52,226 bases of DNA, taken from positions 1 through 52,226 of the IMG/VR virus record IMGVR_UViG_3300032286_001250; one strand, given 5' to 3'. A program made the position numbers and the translations under genes. This DNA is from a virus. The notes under the pieces were generated by a model that worked only from the letters and a program-made list of their open reading frames with translations, had not been told where the DNA came from and did not search any database. Each line of letters opens with the position of its first letter. The stretch's first letter is position 1. Below are positions 14,030 to 22,872 of the stretch, piece by piece.

Positions 14030-14412
14030 GTCAAGTCAGCCCCCAGGGCAAACACCCGCGTCGCCTGCGCGATCGTCGTGGTGCAGCCTACCTTCCACGA
14101 TGCACTGGGCAGTACCAAATTGGTGTAGGTGCTGAAGTTGCGGTTGCCCTTGACGGTGGTGCTGACCGTGGCCGCTGTGATGGCGATCTGATCGAACAGA
14201 TGCCAGTTGGCGCCGTCGTACAGGAACAGGTTGATCAGCGCAGCGGCCGAGGTGGCGGAACACTGCGCGTTGATTTCCAGGACTCTGGTGCCGGCAGTGA
14301 CACCAGTCAAAAGGTCTGTGATCGTGCCGGTGCCGTCAATTGCCGTGTTGGCTGATGACACACTGGCAACGCCGATGCGCGGCGTGGAAATGAAGGCGGG
14401 TGAAGTGGCCAT
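14026..14412 (-). CDS. Small tail fibre-associated structural protein
   Basis: A 128-residue beta-rich protein (ATG 14410-14412) overlapping the next gene by 4 bases. It contains VSSANTAIDGTGTITDLLTG, then GTRVLEINAQCSATSAAALI and LFLYDGANWHLFDQI. This resembles short trimeric fibre tip or collar modules seen beside fibre genes, with no enzymatic motif. A role in the distal tail fibre is inferred from its position between the long stem gene and the receptor-binding gene. Confidence 0.6.
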   Translation of the reverse strand: MATSPAFISTPRIGVASVSSANTAIDGTGTITDLLTGVTAGTRVLEINAQCSATSAAALINLFLYDGANWHLFDQIAITAATVSTTVKGNRNFSTYTNLVLPSASWKVGCTTTIAQATRVFALGADLT

Positions 14413-14415
14413 GGT

Positions 14416-15882
14416 TCAGATGTAGTAAGCGGACAGGACAAGAGCGTTGACTGCCCGTGTCTGGGCAAGGCTGGTTGCTGCTGAGCTGGCCGATGTGGCC
14501 GCATTGCTGGCCTGAGTGCTGGCCGTGCTCGCGCTGCCAGAGGCAGCTGTAGCGGAAGTCGCAGAATTGGTGGCACTGGTAGCGGCAGCCGTGGCTGAGC
14601 TGGCTGCATTGGTCGCAGACGTGGCGGCGTTGCCGGCTTGGGTGGTGGCGGTGCTTGCCGAACCACTGGCGCTGGTTGCTGAACTGGCGGCGTTGGTTGC
14701 AGACGTGGCGGCCTCGGTAGCCTTGGTGGTGGCGGTGGTCGCAGAGCCTGCTGCTGCAGTGGCCGAAGTGGAAGCCTCGCTGGCCTTGGTTGTTGCTGTC
14801 GTGGCAGAGCCGCTGGCACTGGTGGCGCTTGTCGCTGCATCTGTGGCGGAGGTGCTCGCCTCTGCCGCCTTGGTGGTGGCCGTTCCGGCCGAGGTGCTCC
14901 CCGAGATCGCACTGTTTGCAGCGTTGGTGGCCTGAGTTGAAGCTGTGGTGGCGGAGCCGCTTGCGGCCGTGGCGCTCGCTGCAGCGGCGGTAGCACTGCC
15001 GGCAGCTGCCGTGGCACTGGTCGAGGCGTCGCTCGCCTTGGTGGTGGCGGTCGCCGCAGAGGTGTTGGCTTCGCCAGCTTTCGTTGTGGCCGTGATGGCG
15101 GAGCCGCTGGCGCTGGTGGCGCTGCTCAGAGCTTCGCTGGCCTTGGTCGTCGCCGTTCCGGCGGAGCCGGCCGCACTCGTGGCCGATGACGCTGCCTCAG
15201 AGGCTTTGGTGGTGGCTGTTCCGGCAGAGCCGCTCGCTGAGGTGGCTGAACCCGAGGCCGCTGTCGCTGAAGTTGCGGCCTCGGAGGCTTTCGTTGTGGC
15301 GGTTGCGGCGGAAGCGCTGGCGCTGGTTGCGGAGGTGGAGGCGTTGGTTGCTGATGCAGCGGCCTCGGAGGCTTTGGTTGTGGCGGTGGAAGCACTGCCG
15401 GCCGCGCTGGTCGCACTGGAAGTAGCTTCGCTGGCCTTGGTGGAAGCTGTAGTGGCGGAGCCACTGGCGTCACTCGCTTTGGTCGTGGCGGTGCTTGCGG
15501 AAGCGCCGGCGTTTGAGGCGCTTGTGGCTGCTTCTGCAGCCTTGGTCGTCGCAGTGGTGGCGGAGCCGGCCGCGTTGGTGGCGCTGGTGCTGGCCTGGGT
15601 CGCCTTGGTCGTGGCTGTGGCGGCTGACCCACTGGCACTGGTTGCGGAGCTGGCCGCTTGCGAAGCGGACGTGCCGGCATTCTGGGCGTAGCCCATGGCA
15701 ATGCCGTTGGCCTCTGCCGCCAAGCTGGCCAGCCATTGAGCCTCGGTGCCGACAAAGCCCTGTTCGACGGCGACGTCGTAGGCCGAGTGTCCGATCGGCC
15801 CCTGGAGGCCGGGGACGATGACTTCGACCGTCGAGACGCCCTCGGGGGCGCCAAGGGTGGCAAACTCAACGATGTAATTCAT
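14416..15882 (-). CDS. Long tail fibre stem, Ala/Ser/Thr repeat protein
   Basis: A 488-residue fibre. Residues 1-55 form a phage attachment head (VEVIVPGLQGPIGHSAYDVA, then EQGFVGTEAQWLASL). From about residue 65 to 475 it is almost entirely imperfect 7- to 21-residue repeats of Ala, Ser, Thr, Gly and Lys (SATTATTKASEA pattern), as in lambda Stf-like stems, which form a long triple-helical coiled coil. At the DNA level this gives a GC-rich tandem repeat zone over about 14440-15690. The number of repeats sets fibre length and is likely to vary between relatives. It ends shortly before the 14026-14412 tip protein. Confidence 0.8.
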   Translation of the reverse strand: MNYIVEFATLGAPEGVSTVEVIVPGLQGPIGHSAYDVAVEQGFVGTEAQWLASLAAEANGIAMGYAQNAGTSASQAASSATSASGSAATATTKATQASTSATNAAGSATTATTKAAEAATSASNAGASASTATTKASDASGSATTASTKASEATSSATSAAGSASTATTKASEAAASATNASTSATSASASAATATTKASEAATSATAASGSATSASGSAGTATTKASEAASSATSAAGSAGTATTKASEALSSATSASGSAITATTKAGEANTSAATATTKASDASTSATAAAGSATAAAASATAASGSATTASTQATNAANSAISGSTSAGTATTKAAEASTSATDAATSATSASGSATTATTKASEASTSATAAAGSATTATTKATEAATSATNAASSATSASGSASTATTQAGNAATSATNAASSATAAATSATNSATSATAASGSASTASTQASNAATSASSAATSLAQTRAVNALVLSAYYI

Positions 15883-16238
15883 GTTTCCCCCGAGTACGTG
15901 ATGTCGTTGGTCACTGGACCGCGCAGGGGGTAGAAGGCCAGGGCCGCAGGATCAGGGGGATCGAGGCGGAGATCCCACCAAGCGTCCTCGGGGATGGAGA
16001 GCGAGGAGGCCTCGGGGAGCGTCAGCTGGATGTGCCACTGGGTGGCCGGGGTGGTGATGACGCGGTTCAGCCAGGTCAGCGTGATGTCGAAGTATTTGAC
16101 GGTGCGCTCTTGGTTCCAGATCTGGGCGGCAGCGGTGTAACCCGTAAGGTCGGCATATTGTGTATCTGATTTCAAACGGAAGAGCTTGCGCAGTCCGACT
16201 CGCTGGGGGATTTCGAGTGGTGCGTAGGCGGCGCCCAT
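15879..16238 (-). CDS. Tail/baseplate-associated structural protein
   Basis: A 119-residue protein (ATG 16236-16238) coupled to the fibre stem gene by a 4-base overlap. It includes the pattern LTGYTAAAQIWNQERTVKYF, followed by an Ile/Thr-rich strand region and DAWWDLRLDPPD. I recall similar short beta-sandwich proteins in siphovirus fibre operons that link the fibre to the baseplate. The assignment rests mainly on location. Confidence 0.5.
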   Translation of the reverse strand: MGAAYAPLEIPQRVGLRKLFRLKSDTQYADLTGYTAAAQIWNQERTVKYFDITLTWLNRVITTPATQWHIQLTLPEASSLSIPEDAWWDLRLDPPDPAALAFYPLRGPVTNDITYSGET

Positions 16239-16284
16239 TCCGAGGATGCTCGATTGGCCAGTTTAGAGCTGCCTGTTGGAAGGG

Positions 16285-17133
16285 TCAGCTGATCTCGGTG
16301 CGGAGCCGGACAGGGCTGTTGATCACGAAGTTGGCGGAGCCCCGGAGGAGATCGTCGGGCGAGACAGCCAAGGAAGATTCAGTCAAAAGAATGGTGGCGC
16401 TGTAGTATAGACCACCGTTGAAAAAGGTACGAGTGTCGCCGCTACAAGGTTGCAAAGCAGAGCTGCGCTTCATGATGAACTTGGCTTCGGCTTTAGCGCC
16501 TCTGGAGAGCATCATGACCAGGCGCAGGAGCTCGTCGGAGCTGAAGCTCGAGCCCCCGGTGTAGCTGCGCAGTAGGAAGTCGAGGGAGCCGGAGCCGGAA
16601 ACGATCACTTTCTCCGAGGACGAGTAGTTGTCACCGACGGCGCTGGCCTCGACGGTGGGGCTGGAGATGTTGAGGCTCCACTTGTTGAGGTCCGCTGGGA
16701 TGACCCAGGCCTGAGCGGTGGCAGCTGCGCTGTAGGCGGTCGCCACCGAGGGGTAGGCCCGTATCGGGGTTTCGTAGGAGACGGTCGTGGATAGCAGCGG
16801 GCTGAGGGCCGTGAGCTGGCCGGCGGAGGCGTGGCCGCAGATGACCAGGGGGCCGGCCGTCAGGCTGGAAAGGCTGAGGCGGCTGGAAGCCGTGTTGTTG
16901 AGAGCGCCCTCGGGGGTGCTGTGGAAGTAAAGGCGGTCGAGAGGGTCGCGGTAGATGTAGGCGTCCAGGGAGCCGCCGCCGTGGACCACGGTGATTGCGT
17001 CGCAGGGCCACCAGTCCGGGCCGTTGACCGTGATGTAGGAGCCAGAGACACTCAGCGCTGCGGCCGGCAGTAGTAGGGGTTCAGGAGCTTCGCGGCGGAA
17101 CTCCAGCCCGCCTTGACGACCGAGGAGATTCAT
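16285..17133 (-). CDS. Tail structural protein of unknown family
   Basis: A 282-residue beta-rich protein (ATG 17131-17133). Visible features are LEFRREAPEPLLLPA at the start, ITVNGPDWWPCDAITVVHGG, a mid-protein YPSVATAYSAAATAQAWVI, and late SSFSSDELLRLVMMLSRGAK followed by FIMKRSSALQPC. I do not recognise it. Its place among tail tip and fibre genes suggests a virion component, possibly an adaptor or distal tail protein. Confidence 0.45.
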   Translation of the reverse strand: MNLLGRQGGLEFRREAPEPLLLPAAALSVSGSYITVNGPDWWPCDAITVVHGGGSLDAYIYRDPLDRLYFHSTPEGALNNTASSRLSLSSLTAGPLVICGHASAGQLTALSPLLSTTVSYETPIRAYPSVATAYSAAATAQAWVIPADLNKWSLNISSPTVEASAVGDNYSSSEKVIVSGSGSLDFLLRSYTGGSSFSSDELLRLVMMLSRGAKAEAKFIMKRSSALQPCSGDTRTFFNGGLYYSATILLTESSLAVSPDDLLRGSANFVINSPVRLRTEIS

Positions 17134-17147
17134 GGTGCGTCGGTGGA

Positions 17148-17567
17148 TTAAGTGTTACTGATGGTCAGGACCGACGCAGCCACCGAGAACGTGCCTCCGG
17201 CACTCGTTTTGTCCACTGTGAAGTCGTTGTAGCCAATGATTTCATCTGCAGAGCTAGCCCCTCCGCGGGATTTGTAGTAGACAGCGCCACGGGCTGTGAT
17301 GGTGCTGGAAGCCCAGGATGCTGCAGCGAAGGTGAGTGTGACCGCGTGAGTTGAAGTGTTTTTAGCTACAGTACACGTAACGGTTGTGCCCCCTGCGGTG
17401 TAACCGGTTCCAGTCACTTCATTCGTGACATCGGATCGTTTAAGGTGTGTACCTTTGTTCGGGGTGTAGGAGCTCGTAACGAGCAAGACCTTAAAAGTAT
17501 CAGCGTCCGAATCGATAGCTCCTGTAACAAGGTCGTACAGGGCGCTGTCGTAAATGAGGCTGGCCAT
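17148..17567 (-). CDS. Tail structural protein, small beta-sandwich type
   Basis: A 139-residue protein (ATG 17565-17567). It starts MASLIYDSALYDLVTGAID, then DTFKVLLVTSSYTPNKGTH, and includes GTGYTAGGTTVTCTV and WASSTITARGAVYYKSRGG. I associate this layout with short phage structural proteins encoded next to tail fibre genes; the exact role is unknown. It is separated from the upstream gene by 49 bases in which I see no signal. It has the usual Thr/Ser/Gly bias of virion surface proteins. Confidence 0.55.
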   Translation of the reverse strand: MASLIYDSALYDLVTGAIDSDADTFKVLLVTSSYTPNKGTHLKRSDVTNEVTGTGYTAGGTTVTCTVAKNTSTHAVTLTFAAASWASSTITARGAVYYKSRGGASSADEIIGYNDFTVDKTSAGGTFSVAASVLTISNT

Positions 17568-17616
17568 TGAGCGACGTGCTTATGCACCAGGCTAGCGCTC
17601 AGAATCGGGCGGGTAA

Positions 17617-18057
17617 TCAGGTAGGACGACTGAAAGTGCCTGTGGGTTTACCTGTAACCTGCATCGAGACTTGGACTGCAATGAGATCGCCGAAGGCGAT
17701 GCCAGTTGAGACGCTGGTAATTAAGCAGCTGCATTCCAGGGCTAGGGCCTTGGCTGCGAGATGGTTAGCCGGGACTACACCGCTATAAAGCCGGTCGAAG
17801 ACCACGGTGATCCCCGAGGGCGAGGGTTGATCCGCAAGAATGGTGTTGAAAAGGGTTACGGCGGTTGCGTCCTCGGGGTCAAACAGGATGGTGGCCGAGA
17901 TGGTGCTGGTGCGGAGGCCGTTGGTGAAGGTATTGTCCCAGGAATCTAGGGTTGTTGTTTCAAGGGCGGCTCGGTTGATTTGGGGCTGGATGTTGCGGAC
18001 TTTGCCGATGCGAGTGCCGTTCAGACGGAGCTCGGCTGTTGCGCTGGAGAGGATCAT
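17617..18057 (-). CDS. Tail tube-like structural protein
   Basis: A 146-residue protein (ATG 18055-18057). The pattern LRLNGTRIGKVRNIQPQINR, then ALETTTLDSWDNTFTNGLRT, then TISATILFDPEDATAVTLFN is typical of the beta-barrel of phage tail tube and related tail proteins. A larger tail tube candidate lies at 32176-33186, so this is probably a second tube-fold protein, such as a fibre-proximal or tail-tip ring component, rather than the main tube. Confidence 0.55.
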   Translation of the reverse strand: MILSSATAELRLNGTRIGKVRNIQPQINRAALETTTLDSWDNTFTNGLRTSTISATILFDPEDATAVTLFNTILADQPSPSGITVVFDRLYSGVVPANHLAAKALALECSCLITSVSTGIAFGDLIAVQVSMQVTGKPTGTFSRPT

Positions 18058-18060
18058 GAT

Positions 18061-19434
18061 CTAGCTGTCAGGGAAGGCTGCGGTGGACGGGGTGAAGTTG
18101 CTGGTGTATCTGGCCACTCCTTTGGTAATGCGAAGATCATCGATGTAGCCAGAGAAATCCCTACCTTCGAGCGGGCTGTAATACTGGTCCCGGCCGATAT
18201 AAATACTGCCAGCGATGTCTGCAATAGTGCCAGACCATGTAGCGGTAGCCCTGGACGTTCCGTCCACATAGATGGCCCAACTGCTGCCGTTTCTCACCAC
18301 CGCTATGTGGTGCCAGTTGTCGTCGCGCACGCTGACACCAGTAGTTGCCAGCAGTGGCGATCCGCCTGAATAATCAGCAACGTATAGTGCCACGTTGCCA
18401 GATGTTGCTGACGATTGATTGAGCATCAAACTCCACATACCACTGCTGAATGGATTCGGCGTCCTGGAATACAGGGTTGCGCAACTGTTTGATGCTGTTG
18501 TTTTGATCCACATCTCCCAGGTCAGATCGGATGATCCCGGCTCCATTGCCGCAGCATCGCCGACGGTAAGGTAATCGCCAGATCCATCAAATAAGCCAGA
18601 TGCTCCTCCAAACTTGGATTGAGCCGTGCTGATTTGGGCATTGCCAACCGCAGTGACTGTGCGAGATCCGCTGCTGCTGTCGGTGAAGGTTGTGCTGCCA
18701 TTACTGCCGTCCATGTGGAGCAGTAGGGACACGCTGGAAAAGTCTGGGTCACTAACGCCGGTTGTCGTTGCTAGTCCCCCTGCGAATGCAACTGTTGTGG
18801 TCCAGTTGACGCCATCCACGTAGGCGTTTTGCTCGATAGTGACCGCGCCGCCTGTGAAGCTGCCTGTGGCCAACCAGGAGGGGCCAATATCGGCAACGCC
18901 ACCAGTGATGGAGGCAGCGACAGTCCAGGAAGAGCCGGAAACCGGTTGGATGCCGGCACTGGCCTCCCCACCAGTCAGGGAAGCGGAAAGGCGCCAGTTG
19001 ACACCGGGGGCGAAGGCGTTCGGAGAGGCGGCGGTCGGTTGGCTGAGCTCTAAGGTTCCGCCCAGGCGGACCTGAGCTGTGCAGATGCCTGGGACGATGG
19101 AGTCCACCGAGGGCGGTTCAAGCCAGCGCCAAACCATGGCGCCGCCGTCGCGGATACGGGAGGACAGGGCGGAGTCGCTGATGCCGGCGACGGCCTCGGG
19201 GGGAAGCGCCAGGGGGTGGAAGCCGGATCGGCTGGAGCGGTAGCAGTTCAACAACAGGGCGCCCTGGTCGTCGGTGATGTTGCGGAAGGTCAGCGATAGC
19301 TGGGCGTCGAAGGGTTGGGACCCGAGCAGCCGGGGGTAAGACGAGCCGTCGCGGGAGCGCCCTTCCAGGACGGGGTAGCCCCCGGCGTCGAAGGAGCGGC
19401 TGCTGGGTTTGAGGGCGGGAAAAGATATTGTCAT
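18061..19434 (-). CDS. Receptor-binding tail protein with LamG-type lectin domain
   Basis: A 457-residue protein. Residues 1-130 form a virion-attachment domain shared with the next gene upstream (19431-20645). Residues about 130-215 hold four repeats of a W-x-[VLT]-x-[AG]-[AS]-[LIF]-x-GG-x-A unit (for example WTVAASITGGVA and WLATGSFTGGAV). The C-terminal half is a concanavalin/LamG-like domain: LLLHMDGSNGSTTFTDSSS, GASGLFDGSGDYL, TWEMWIKT, DNWHHIAVVRNGSSWAIYVD and GYIDDLRITKGVARY. It probably binds cell-surface glycans. The 18060-18800 DNA encoding the lectin is AT-richer than the attachment part, suggesting module exchange. Confidence 0.75.
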   Translation of the reverse strand: MTISFPALKPSSRSFDAGGYPVLEGRSRDGSSYPRLLGSQPFDAQLSLTFRNITDDQGALLLNCYRSSRSGFHPLALPPEAVAGISDSALSSRIRDGGAMVWRWLEPPSVDSIVPGICTAQVRLGGTLELSQPTAASPNAFAPGVNWRLSASLTGGEASAGIQPVSGSSWTVAASITGGVADIGPSWLATGSFTGGAVTIEQNAYVDGVNWTTTVAFAGGLATTTGVSDPDFSSVSLLLHMDGSNGSTTFTDSSSGSRTVTAVGNAQISTAQSKFGGASGLFDGSGDYLTVGDAAAMEPGSSDLTWEMWIKTTASNSCATLYSRTPNPFSSGMWSLMLNQSSATSGNVALYVADYSGGSPLLATTGVSVRDDNWHHIAVVRNGSSWAIYVDGTSRATATWSGTIADIAGSIYIGRDQYYSPLEGRDFSGYIDDLRITKGVARYTSNFTPSTAAFPDS

Positions 19435-20645
19435 CGTGTAAACGAAACCGCCGACATTATTGTGGCGCCAGCACCGTAGGTTCCATCTGTGCCGCCACCA
19501 AATACAAATCGGCCTGTTGCTGGCAATGTCACACCTGTGACCGTAATTTTAAGTGACGTATTTTTGTATACCTTGACGGTCATGTTGGTGCGGTCTGTTC
19601 CTGCGTACACAATCCTCCAGTCGTTCGTGCCGTAAACAGGTTCATTGACAAAGTTCGTGCCACCAGACCATGTTGTAATAATTTCACCTGCTTTTTTGAC
19701 GTAGATACCTTGAGTGGCTGTCTGATAAGCGCCCGCACCGTAAGCGTTGAACGATATGAAATGAGGGCTTGACGATGAATTGTAGATGCCGACAGAAGCG
19801 AACCCTATTCCAGATCCGATGTAAGAAGAGTCCGTCGCTGAATAATCAAGAATGCCGAAGCCTACAGCGCCTCCTATCACATCAGAATAGGGTAGATTAA
19901 GGGTGAATGCTATGGTGAGCCCATCGTACAATGAAGATGGAGTGGAAACGTTTGTGACTATGGACTCCGTTAGATTGCCACTAGCTTGTAGAAGCTGCGC
20001 TTCGACAAGTTCACCACTGCTGTTGGTTGTTAAGTAGCCGTAGATGCCGTTCTTTTGCCATTGGTCATAGGTAAGTTGAGTTGATGATCCGGCAGTGACT
20101 GCGCCTCCAGCGAAAGAGGCTTTTACCTTCCACCTGGCACCGAGAGCGTTCGGGTTGAGGAGGCAGGCGTAGCCGTTGACCACGTTGGGACCGGAGGGTG
20201 GAGTGATTGTGGTGGAGCCGATCTCGGGGGGAGTGAAGGCTGGGACCAGGCGGGCTCGTAGAGCGACGCTGACGGTGGAGCGGCCGGGGACGGTGGACTC
20301 GAGGGATGGGCGGCCCATGAAGTACCAGCGAAGCTGGCCCGATTCATTGCGAATTAGGGTTGCCAGGTTGGTGCTGAGGCCGGCGGTAAGCGCCGAAGGC
20401 AGGGTGATCTGTTTGCGGGTGCCGTAGGCCTTGTCGTAGGTGGAGAGGATGTCCTCGGCAGAGGCGTCGGGGATGTTCTGGAACTTGAGGCGTAGTTCGG
20501 GCTCGGTGGCCTGGGCGGACAGGAGGCGGCGGACGCTGATGCCGGCCATTGTCTGGGCCTTGTTGATCGGGTGCTGGCCCTCGACGTAGCTGCGGGCGCT
20601 CGGGACCAGGGAGGGGAATGTGATGGTTTCCGGCACTGGCGTCAT
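19431..20645 (-). CDS. Receptor-binding tail protein, paralogue of 18061-19434
   Basis: A 404-residue protein overlapping its paralogue by 4 bases. Its N-terminal 130 residues align with those of the downstream protein: ITFPSLVPSARSYVEGQHP matches ISFPALKPSSRSFDAGGYP, LRLKFQNIPDASAEDIL matches LSLTFRNITDDQGALLL, and RPSLESTVPGRSTVSV matches PPSVDSIVPGICTAQV. One W-x-V-x-A-S-F-x-GG repeat follows (WKVKASFAGGAVTA). The C-terminal 240 residues are a different beta-rich, Ser/Gly/Tyr-rich domain with AT-rich DNA. A duplicated attachment domain carrying two different binding heads gives the virion two potential specificities. Confidence 0.7.
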   Translation of the reverse strand: MTPVPETITFPSLVPSARSYVEGQHPINKAQTMAGISVRRLLSAQATEPELRLKFQNIPDASAEDILSTYDKAYGTRKQITLPSALTAGLSTNLATLIRNESGQLRWYFMGRPSLESTVPGRSTVSVALRARLVPAFTPPEIGSTTITPPSGPNVVNGYACLLNPNALGARWKVKASFAGGAVTAGSSTQLTYDQWQKNGIYGYLTTNSSGELVEAQLLQASGNLTESIVTNVSTPSSLYDGLTIAFTLNLPYSDVIGGAVGFGILDYSATDSSYIGSGIGFASVGIYNSSSSPHFISFNAYGAGAYQTATQGIYVKKAGEIITTWSGGTNFVNEPVYGTNDWRIVYAGTDRTNMTVKVYKNTSLKITVTGVTLPATGRFVFGGGTDGTYGAGATIMSAVSFTR

Positions 20646-20699
20646 TTGCTGTCAGAGCCTGTGCGGGACTTCCCAGAATATCGCCGGAATCGCAACCGA

Positions 20700-22865
20700 T
20701 CATCCATACTGAATCACCCAATTGTCGTCTGAGACGTAGCGCTGCTCGGTCTGACTGAAAGTTGGGAAGTTCTTGCCAATCATGGAAATGCCGTAGGCGT
20801 CGACTGGATGGTGAACGGCTTCGATGTCGATAATCCCTTCCTGGTTGATGGCAAGGGATTCGATCTTGTAGGTGCGGACTTGCTTGTCAGTCCGTTTGAT
20901 AACGAAGAGGTAGCCGGTGGGGCTGGCGCTGCCGTTGGAGGCGACCACGACTTGGCCATCGAAAACGTCCTCGGTGCCGCCGGCCCAGAGGGCTGCTGGG
21001 TAAGCGCCGGCCGGGAGGCTGTCGGGCTGGGTGGTGATCAAGGTGCCGTCCACGAGGATGGCGCCGTTGTTGAACTCGTCGTAGAAGGTGTGGTCCATGG
21101 CGACCTTGATGTAGTCCCCGGTGCCCAAGCTGCTGGTCAGGCCGTCAGGTGTAGTGGCGAATCGGATCGAGTGGGTGATCAGGCGGCGGGTGCGGATCAG
21201 GTAGCAGGCGAAGTCGATGGCGTGCTCGACATTGGTGCAGTAGGCCGAGATGTCGAAGGTCTCGATCGGGTCGGAGTAGGAGACGCGGTCGCGCTCGGTG
21301 ACCAGGACTTCGCGTTCGGTGGGGAAGAAGCCAGAGCTGGTGTAGTCGGGGCGGGAGCGCTCTTCGCGCCATTTGACGCTGGCCTGGATCGGGAGGCGAT
21401 CCTCCTGGTTGAGGAACTCCAGGGAGAAGCTGTTCTCGATGGTGTTGCCGGCGGTGAACAGCGCCTTGATTGGGACGGGGCCGACCTCGGGGAAATAGAT
21501 GGCCGGGCTGAAGGCCCACTTGCCGCCTTTCTGGCAGAGCTCGAGGAGCATGGTCCCGGCGATGTCGGCTGCGAACTGGCGGAGGTTGACTTTCTTGGTG
21601 ATACCGACGTCGTAGAAGTAGCGGCGGTTTTGGCACCACTGAGCTGCCTGGGCAAACGACGTGTCGTCAATCTGCATCTCGGTGTAGGAACTGCCGGCTC
21701 CGTAAGTGGGGGACAGGAGCATGTCGCGCAGGATCCAGGGGAAAAGGTTTGTTGTAGTGATTGTGCCGTTGACACAGGAGGTGTGGCCCTCGGTGACATA
21801 AGCACTGAACTGGTCCAGTTGACTGATGTCGGTGCCGGCCTGGATGTTGAGGCCGACGGTGGCGATGCCGTCGTACTCAGGGGTGGTTTCGTTCTCGGAG
21901 AGGATGTTGATGTAGGCGATCTCGTGTTCGGGGCCGCCTGCGACCGTGGTTTGAAGTTCGCTGTAGACGAAGGCTTCGGCGGTGCGTGCCCAGTCGTCGA
22001 GGACAGTGTCGTTATCTGTCCAGCCGATGCTGGGGCGGTTGGATGGCTCCAGCGACGGGATGCGGAAGTTGGATTTTGTGCGGGTTATTGATGTGCCAGT
22101 CCAGAAAATACTGATACCAGTGTTACCGAGTGCGATGGCTTCTTTGGTGCTGACGTGTGAGTCAAGGATGATGAGAGGCGTTTTGATGCCGCCCGATCCA
22201 ATGTTATTGCGCATCTCCCAACCGGAGATGGGCTCAAACATAAGCTCCCAGCGGCGAGATTCCGGTAGCTCGAAGCGGATGGCGTTGTAAACGACGGCGC
22301 TGGTTTGACTGCGGACGGCCACGGTGCAGTCAAAATCTGCCCAGTCCGGGGTGCTGCTGTTCTCCGCTCGGCGGTAAATGCGAAAGAAGCTATAGCGTGT
22401 TTCGGCGCGAGAAATGGAGCCAGATTGGTAGATAGAGGTTCCTAGCTTCTCGTCTTTGTCGTAGTTGTTCTCGTTATAGCGGTTCCCCGCCTCGTTGTTG
22501 ACGGTACGCAAGTCTGGGACGTCGCGGAAGTTGCAGAGGCCGCTGACCTGGATGCCGACGGTGGAGCGAAGGCCGACCTCAAAGACTCTGGCGGCACGGG
22601 TGAGGGCCACCGTGGCGATGGCGCAGCGGAAGATCTGGGGAAAGGAGGTGGCGGTCTCGAAGGTCTCCGGTGGGTCGATGTTGCCTAGGTCTGAGCTTCT
22701 GTTCCACTGCGGGGGCTTGATCGTCTTGTTAGTCCAACCAGGCGCAAAGTTGCCGGGGGGCATGGTGCGGACTTCGCCAGCCCGGACGACTCGGAACTGA
22801 TAGGCCTTGCCATTGCCTCCTCTGACGGGCTCGTTGTCGACTTCGCTGATGAAGATTTCGGCCAT
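20700..22865 (-). CDS. Tail tip / central host-specificity protein, C-terminal part (J-like)
   Basis: A 721-residue protein directly after another tail tip protein. Features include GWTNKTIKPPQW, TVALTRAARVFEVGLRSTV, a long DDWARTAEAFVYSELQTTV region, LRDMLLSPTYGAGSSYTE followed by DDTSFAQAAQWCQNRRY, and HAIDFACYLIRTRRLITHSI with TGDYIKVAMDHT. This series is typical of lambda J-type tip proteins that form the hub contacting the cell surface. Lambda encodes J as one chain; here the function appears split between this gene and 22873-24174. It ends with VSDDNWVIQYG. Confidence 0.75.
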   Translation of the reverse strand: MAEIFISEVDNEPVRGGNGKAYQFRVVRAGEVRTMPPGNFAPGWTNKTIKPPQWNRSSDLGNIDPPETFETATSFPQIFRCAIATVALTRAARVFEVGLRSTVGIQVSGLCNFRDVPDLRTVNNEAGNRYNENNYDKDEKLGTSIYQSGSISRAETRYSFFRIYRRAENSSTPDWADFDCTVAVRSQTSAVVYNAIRFELPESRRWELMFEPISGWEMRNNIGSGGIKTPLIILDSHVSTKEAIALGNTGISIFWTGTSITRTKSNFRIPSLEPSNRPSIGWTDNDTVLDDWARTAEAFVYSELQTTVAGGPEHEIAYINILSENETTPEYDGIATVGLNIQAGTDISQLDQFSAYVTEGHTSCVNGTITTTNLFPWILRDMLLSPTYGAGSSYTEMQIDDTSFAQAAQWCQNRRYFYDVGITKKVNLRQFAADIAGTMLLELCQKGGKWAFSPAIYFPEVGPVPIKALFTAGNTIENSFSLEFLNQEDRLPIQASVKWREERSRPDYTSSGFFPTEREVLVTERDRVSYSDPIETFDISAYCTNVEHAIDFACYLIRTRRLITHSIRFATTPDGLTSSLGTGDYIKVAMDHTFYDEFNNGAILVDGTLITTQPDSLPAGAYPAALWAGGTEDVFDGQVVVASNGSASPTGYLFVIKRTDKQVRTYKIESLAINQEGIIDIEAVHHPVDAYGISMIGKNFPTFSQTEQRYVSDDNWVIQYG

Positions 22866-22872
22866 GACTGGT

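Noticed and set aside
14440-15690. Repeat zone considered as a CRISPR array or microsatellite
   Set aside because: Repeats are imperfect, without unique spacers, and encode a continuous Ala/Ser/Thr fibre stem.
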